From an uncultured Erysipelotrichaceae bacterium (GTDB lineage Bacteria > Bacillota_I > Bacilli_A > RF39 > UBA660): a stretch of DNA of 42,409 nt. Of the stretch, positions 39,790 to 42,409 are shown in pieces. Numbering within the stretch: position 1 is the stretch's first letter; each line of letters starts with the position of its first letter. Location: positions 1 to 42,409 of the forward strand of contig CADBDE010000010.1 of NCBI GenBank assembly GCA_902793375.1. Reading direction: 5' to 3'. The notes beneath the pieces were generated by a model. The model searched no databases and was not told where the DNA came from. It worked only from the letters and a program-made list of their open reading frames with translations. A program made the position numbers and the translations under genes.

Positions 39790-40302
39790 TCTTCTTCTTT
39801 TTCTTTTTATATAAAAATTATCATCCATTTCTTTTTGAACTCTTAAAAATCTTTCATATGTTTTTAATTCTTTTATATTATTAATTATTTTATCTTTTTC
39901 TTCAAATTCTTTTTTATTAAAAATATCATAATTATTTTTATCACTTTGTTCAATAAATAATCTTACTAATTCTTTTCTAAATAATATATTTGAAGAAATA
40001 AATGGAAATAAGCCTTCATAGTCACTTTCTTCTATCTTTTCTTCAATTAATCTTTTATAGTAATTATTATTTGATAATAAGGCAGCTTGTAATAATAAGA
40101 ATTGAATATGTGTTGAATTAATATTACTTATTTTAGATGTAAACTTATTAATAGATTTTACTATATCATAATCACAAGATAATATTAATACTGCATAATC
40201 ATCACCAAATATTTTTTTTATTTTATCCAAATATTTTTTTAGTTTTATATCCTCATTAGATTCTTTTAAAATTAACTTAATTTCTTCTTCACTATACATC
40301 AT
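39787..40302 (-). CDS. Hypothetical protein, paralogue of its upstream neighbour
   Basis: A 171-residue charged helical protein. It shares its plan with the protein at 40356-40853: KLKKYLDKIKKIFGDDYAVL with the LLKAFLLKINMFMGEEVAAS region, then SINKFTSKISNINSTHIQFL with SLNEYTSKFKNSSNNEIAFL, and a later FRKELVRLFIEQSDKN with FRKNLTKVLINQSNRT. No family is recognised. The start is the ATG ending at 40302, preceded by GGGAG; a TTG at 40314 is less likely. It ends in a short basic tail, KRKRRR. Confidence 0.65.
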   Translation of the reverse strand: MMYSEEEIKLILKESNEDIKLKKYLDKIKKIFGDDYAVLILSCDYDIVKSINKFTSKISNINSTHIQFLLLQAALLSNNNYYKRLIEEKIEESDYEGLFPFISSNILFRKELVRLFIEQSDKNNYDIFNKKEFEEKDKIINNIKELKTYERFLRVQKEMDDNFYIKRKRRR

Positions 40303-40355
40303 AAAAACTCCCAAGTAATGTATATTATATAATCAAATAAAAAAGAAATCAATTT

Positions 40356-40853
40356 TTATTTTGATTTCAATTTTTTATATTCTTCAATTCTCTCATTTTT
40401 TATTTGTTCATAGAATTTAATATTATCTAAATCTTCAATAACATGATTTTTATTTTTTAAGTTATTAAATAATTCTTTATCTGTTCTATTACTTTGATTT
40501 ATTAATACTTTAGTTAAATTCTTTCTAAATGCATAATTGAAATTAATTAAATCTAAAATATCTTGATATTCACCAAATGCAAGTTTTTGTTTAATAACTT
40601 CTATAAAATAGTTATTATGATTTGATAGTATAGCACTTCTAATAAGTAAGAATGCTATTTCATTGTTACTACTATTTTTAAATTTTGAAGTATACTCATT
40701 TAATGATTCAATCATATCACTTTGAGTAGTTAGAGTAGATGCTGCAACTTCTTCTCCCATAAACATATTAATTTTTAATAAAAATGCTTTTAGTAATACT
40801 TCGGTTTCAGATTCTTTTAATACATTTTCTTTAATATCATATTTTTTTCCCAT
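40356..40853 (-). CDS. Hypothetical protein, paralogue of its downstream neighbour
   Basis: A 165-residue helical protein without membrane or signal segments. It aligns over most of its length with the next minus-strand gene (see there), which lies 53 bases downstream; together they are a duplicated pair in one transcript. The AGAGGGGG ribosome site is strong. The gene is divergent from truB, with promoters of both in the 97-base gap. Function unknown. Confidence 0.65.
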   Translation of the reverse strand: MGKKYDIKENVLKESETEVLLKAFLLKINMFMGEEVAASTLTTQSDMIESLNEYTSKFKNSSNNEIAFLLIRSAILSNHNNYFIEVIKQKLAFGEYQDILDLINFNYAFRKNLTKVLINQSNRTDKELFNNLKNKNHVIEDLDNIKFYEQIKNERIEEYKKLKSK

Positions 40854-40902
40854 TTTATAACCCCCTCTTTAAATAAAATGCTTGATAATTATATCATTTT
40901 TT

Positions 40903-40931
40903 TTGAAAAAAGTCAAATGATTTGTTATTAT
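40903..40931 (+). promoter_or_regulatory. Promoter of truB
   Basis: TTGAAA (40903-40908), 17-base spacer, TATTAT (40926-40931), then the GGATGTGAG ribosome site. Confidence 0.65.
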
Positions 40932-40950
40932 ATTATTAGGATGTGAGAAT

Positions 40951-41817
40951 ATGAATGGGATAATAATAGTTGATAAGCCTAAAGGATATACTAGTCGTGA
41001 TGTTGTAAATAGTGTTGAAAGACTTGCAAATACTAAGAAAGTAGGACATGGTGGAACACTTGATCCAATTGCAACTGGTGTTTTAGTAATTGCACTTGGA
41101 AATGGATTAAAAGTATTAGAGTTTTTATCTCACCAAGATAAAGAATATATTGCTACAGTTAAAATGGGAATAGAAACTAATACCTTAGATATATCTGGAG
41201 TAGTAACAAATAGAAAAGAATTTTTCTTTTTAGATCAAGTTAAATTAGATGAAGTATTAAAATCTTTTATAGGAAAATATATGCAAGAAGTTCCTCTTTA
41301 TTCATCAGTTAAAGTCGGAGGGCAAAGACTTTATAAATATGCAAGAGAAGGAACTAAAGTAGAACTTCCAAAAAGAGAAGTAAAAATTCATGAATTAGAG
41401 TTAATAAGTACAAATAAGGATGAATTTGTTATACGTGCAAATGTTAGTAAAGGAACATATATTAGAAGTTTAATAAGAGATATTGGAAATAAACTAGATA
41501 TTCCATGTACAATGAAAGAATTAAGAAGAACAAAGCAAGGGGAGTTTACTCTTGATGATGCAGTGACAATGGAAGAACTTGAAAATGGTAAGATAAAACC
41601 GATTCCAATAGATAAAGCTTTAAAAGGAATTATATTTGTTCCAGTTGATGAAACTTTAGAGAAAAAAATATTAAATGGAGCAATACTTGATAATGTTTAT
41701 GCTGAACCTATGATTGGATTTAAAAATAAAAGTAATGAAGTAATTGCTATATATAAAGTATATGATAAAGATATAACAAAGATTAAACCATTAAAAGTGT
41801 TTAAAAACATTGAATAA
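40951..41817 (+). CDS. truB: tRNA pseudouridine(55) synthase TruB
   Basis: A 288-residue TruB: MNGIIIVDKPKGYTSRDVVN, KKVGHGGTLDPIATGVLVIA with the catalytic Asp38, the YIATVKMGIETNTLDISG strand, QEVPLYSSVKVGGQRLYKYA and SKGTYIRSLIRDIG. It converts U55 to pseudouridine in the T-loop of tRNAs. The C-terminal ~70 residues form the shorter PUA-like part seen in Gram-positive enzymes. In Bacillus truB lies with rbfA and ribF; here neither is adjacent. Its last codons overlap the -35 region of the small RNA at 41846. Confidence 0.95.
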   Translation: MNGIIIVDKPKGYTSRDVVNSVERLANTKKVGHGGTLDPIATGVLVIALGNGLKVLEFLSHQDKEYIATVKMGIETNTLDISGVVTNRKEFFFLDQVKLDEVLKSFIGKYMQEVPLYSSVKVGGQRLYKYAREGTKVELPKREVKIHELELISTNKDEFVIRANVSKGTYIRSLIRDIGNKLDIPCTMKELRRTKQGEFTLDDAVTMEELENGKIKPIPIDKALKGIIFVPVDETLEKKILNGAILDNVYAEPMIGFKNKSNEVIAIYKVYDKDITKIKPLKVFKNIE

Positions 41818-41845
41818 ACAAGTTAGCTTGTAGTATAATATAAAT

Positions 41846-41929
41846 GAAGGATGTGTTTGAAGTCATAGTCAAGCATTTGCCTTTTGGTTTATGCCTGATA
41901 TAGCTTAGGAGTTATATCAGGACTTTTTT
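41846..41929 (+). ncRNA. Candidate antitoxin small RNA of a type I toxin-antitoxin locus
   Basis: TTGAAT (41810-41815) and TATAAT (41834-41839), 18 bases apart, would start a transcript near 41846 that ends at the terminator at 41894-41931. It encodes no convincing protein. It carries AAGTCATA (41860-41867) and CCTGATA (41894-41900), which recur in the same order on this strand at 42000-42007 and 42057-42063. It can therefore pair with the convergent toxin mRNA at its start codon and in its 5' leader. This is the layout of RNA II in the Fst/par system. Confidence 0.6.
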
Positions 41930-41931
41930 TA
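41894..41931 (+). terminator. Terminator of the candidate antitoxin RNA
   Basis: CCTGATATA (41894-41902) with TATATCAGG (41913-41921), a perfect 9-bp stem with a 10-base loop, then A, C and seven T. Confidence 0.9.
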
Positions 41932-42006
41932 TTTTAAGAGAATAATAAATATTTCTAAAAACAATAATAAAATTATGAATAATAAAGATTTCTCTCTAAA
42001 AGTCAT
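41929..42006 (-). CDS. Candidate type I toxin: 25-residue hydrophobic peptide
   Basis: The minus strand holds ATG (42006-42004) 8 bases after AAGGAG, opening 25 codons. The peptide starts MTFREKSLL, continues as an unbroken run of Phe, Ile, Leu with one Glu, and ends in Lys. This is a charged head, one membrane helix and a basic end, the size and character of Fst, Ldr or TxpA-type toxins, though I do not recognise the exact family. The ribosome site is half buried in a leader hairpin (42017-42050). The gene is convergent with the small RNA at 41846. A likely -10 box is GATAAT (42091-42086). Confidence 0.6.
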   Translation of the reverse strand: MTFREKSLLFIILLLFLEIFIILLK

Positions 42007-42016
42007 AAAATCATCT

Positions 42017-42050
42017 CCTTTCATCCAAAACCCCTATTAAAGATGAAAGG
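42017..42050 (-). promoter_or_regulatory. Leader hairpin hiding the toxin ribosome-binding site
   Basis: In the minus-strand transcript CCTTTCATC (42050-42042) pairs with GATGAAAGG (42025-42017), a perfect 9-bp stem with a 16-base loop. The second arm contains most of the AAAGGAG site. Folding would block translation, as in Fst-type toxin mRNAs. Confidence 0.65.
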
Positions 42051-42124
42051 CAAGTACCTGATAAACAAACACATCCAATTATGTTATTATCTATAACTTA
42101 ATTATTATCTGAAAAAATGTAAAG

Positions 42125-42149
42125 TAGATATTTAAATATCTATTTTTTT
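42125..42149 (+). terminator. Terminator upstream of the prepilin gene
   Basis: TAGATATTT/AAATATCTA palindrome (42125-42142) followed by seven T. No plus-strand gene ends here except read-through from truB or the small RNA, so it may act as an insulator. Confidence 0.7.
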
Positions 42150-42194
42150 AATTAATAATTAAAATCTTATGTTATATTTATAATAGGTGATAAG

Positions 42195-42409
42195 ATGAAT
42201 AAAAAAGGATTTACTTTAATTGAATTATTAGCAGTTATCATAATACTTGGAATATTAATGATTATTGCAATACCAAGTGTAACAAGATATATTAGTGATT
42301 CAAGAAAGAATGCTTATGTAGATACAGCAAAAGAAATAATTGGAGGAGCAAGAAACATTGTAAATGGTGGTAAATTAGAAATGTATTCTACAAATACAAC
42401 ATATTATAT
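42195..42409 (+). CDS. Type IV prepilin / pseudopilin, truncated by window edge
   Basis: The visible 71 codons begin MNKKGFTLIELLAVIIILGI and continue as a hydrophobic helix to residue ~28, then SVTRYISDSRKNAY. The cleavage site is KKG/FTLIE, with the conserved Glu at mature position 5. After processing by a prepilin peptidase the helix packs into a pilus or pseudopilus core. It has GGTGATAAG as ribosome site. It is the first gene after the toxin-antitoxin locus. Whether it belongs to a full pilus operon cannot be seen. Confidence 0.9.
   Translation, partial: MNKKGFTLIELLAVIIILGILMIIAIPSVTRYISDSRKNAYVDTAKEIIGGARNIVNGGKLEMYSTNTTYY

Overview
The window is strongly AT-rich with a standard genetic code (TGA is used as a stop, TGG as Trp). 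Gene content suggests a Gram-positive, low-GC Bacilli-like lineage, possibly an uncultured gut Firmicute: an ylbD-ylbE-(U32)-ylbF-rsmD cluster as in Bacillus, parE/parC, rbgA, rnhB, priA, truB, a YdjI-like SPFH protein and a membrane-anchored polysaccharide deacetylase. The lineage is an inference from content and synteny. No rRNA, tRNA, CRISPR array or complete transposon was seen.

Layout. (1) 1-6.8 kb is an accessory block of small single-gene units: GyrI-like (cut by the left edge), TfoX-like, isochorismatase-like, a membrane-anchored protein, two near-identical NUDIX hydrolases, a deoxyribosyltransferase-like protein, a BRO/DinD-like protein, a nitroreductase-like protein and a MarR regulator. 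The spacers hold a family of structured repeats (A-E). (2) 6.8-12.8 kb: an MgtA-type P-type ATPase, an SDR oxidoreductase, an HtrA-type membrane protease and an unknown gene, mostly separated by terminators. (3) 12.8-18.8 kb is a second accessory block. It contains four or five tiny ORFs whose start regions match the start of rbgA, up to its codons for Ile-Asn-Trp. They alternate with small gene cassettes (DUF488, unknowns, NUDIX, BRO/DinD-like, membrane protein), and the intact rbgA closes the array. (4) 18.8-41.8 kb is mainly core genome: rbgA, a deacetylase, rnhB, priA, two paralogous unknowns, parE-orf-parC, the ylb/rsmD cluster, a prepilin-like protein, an SPFH/zinc-ribbon protein, two paralogous minus-strand genes and truB. 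(5) 41.8-42.1 kb carries a probable type I toxin-antitoxin locus not dependent on any long ORF. A type IV prepilin then runs off the right edge.

The two most unusual systems are the array of displaced rbgA starts, best explained by repeated site-specific insertion of small cassettes at the 5' end of rbgA, each bringing a new promoter and start, and the Fst-like convergent toxin/antisense pair behind truB. The structured spacer repeats at 1.2-5.5 kb may mark a separate cassette array. No recombinase gene is visible in either accessory block, so mobility would need an enzyme encoded elsewhere, or these are remnants. All coordinates and base pairings were read by eye; no database search or folding program was run.
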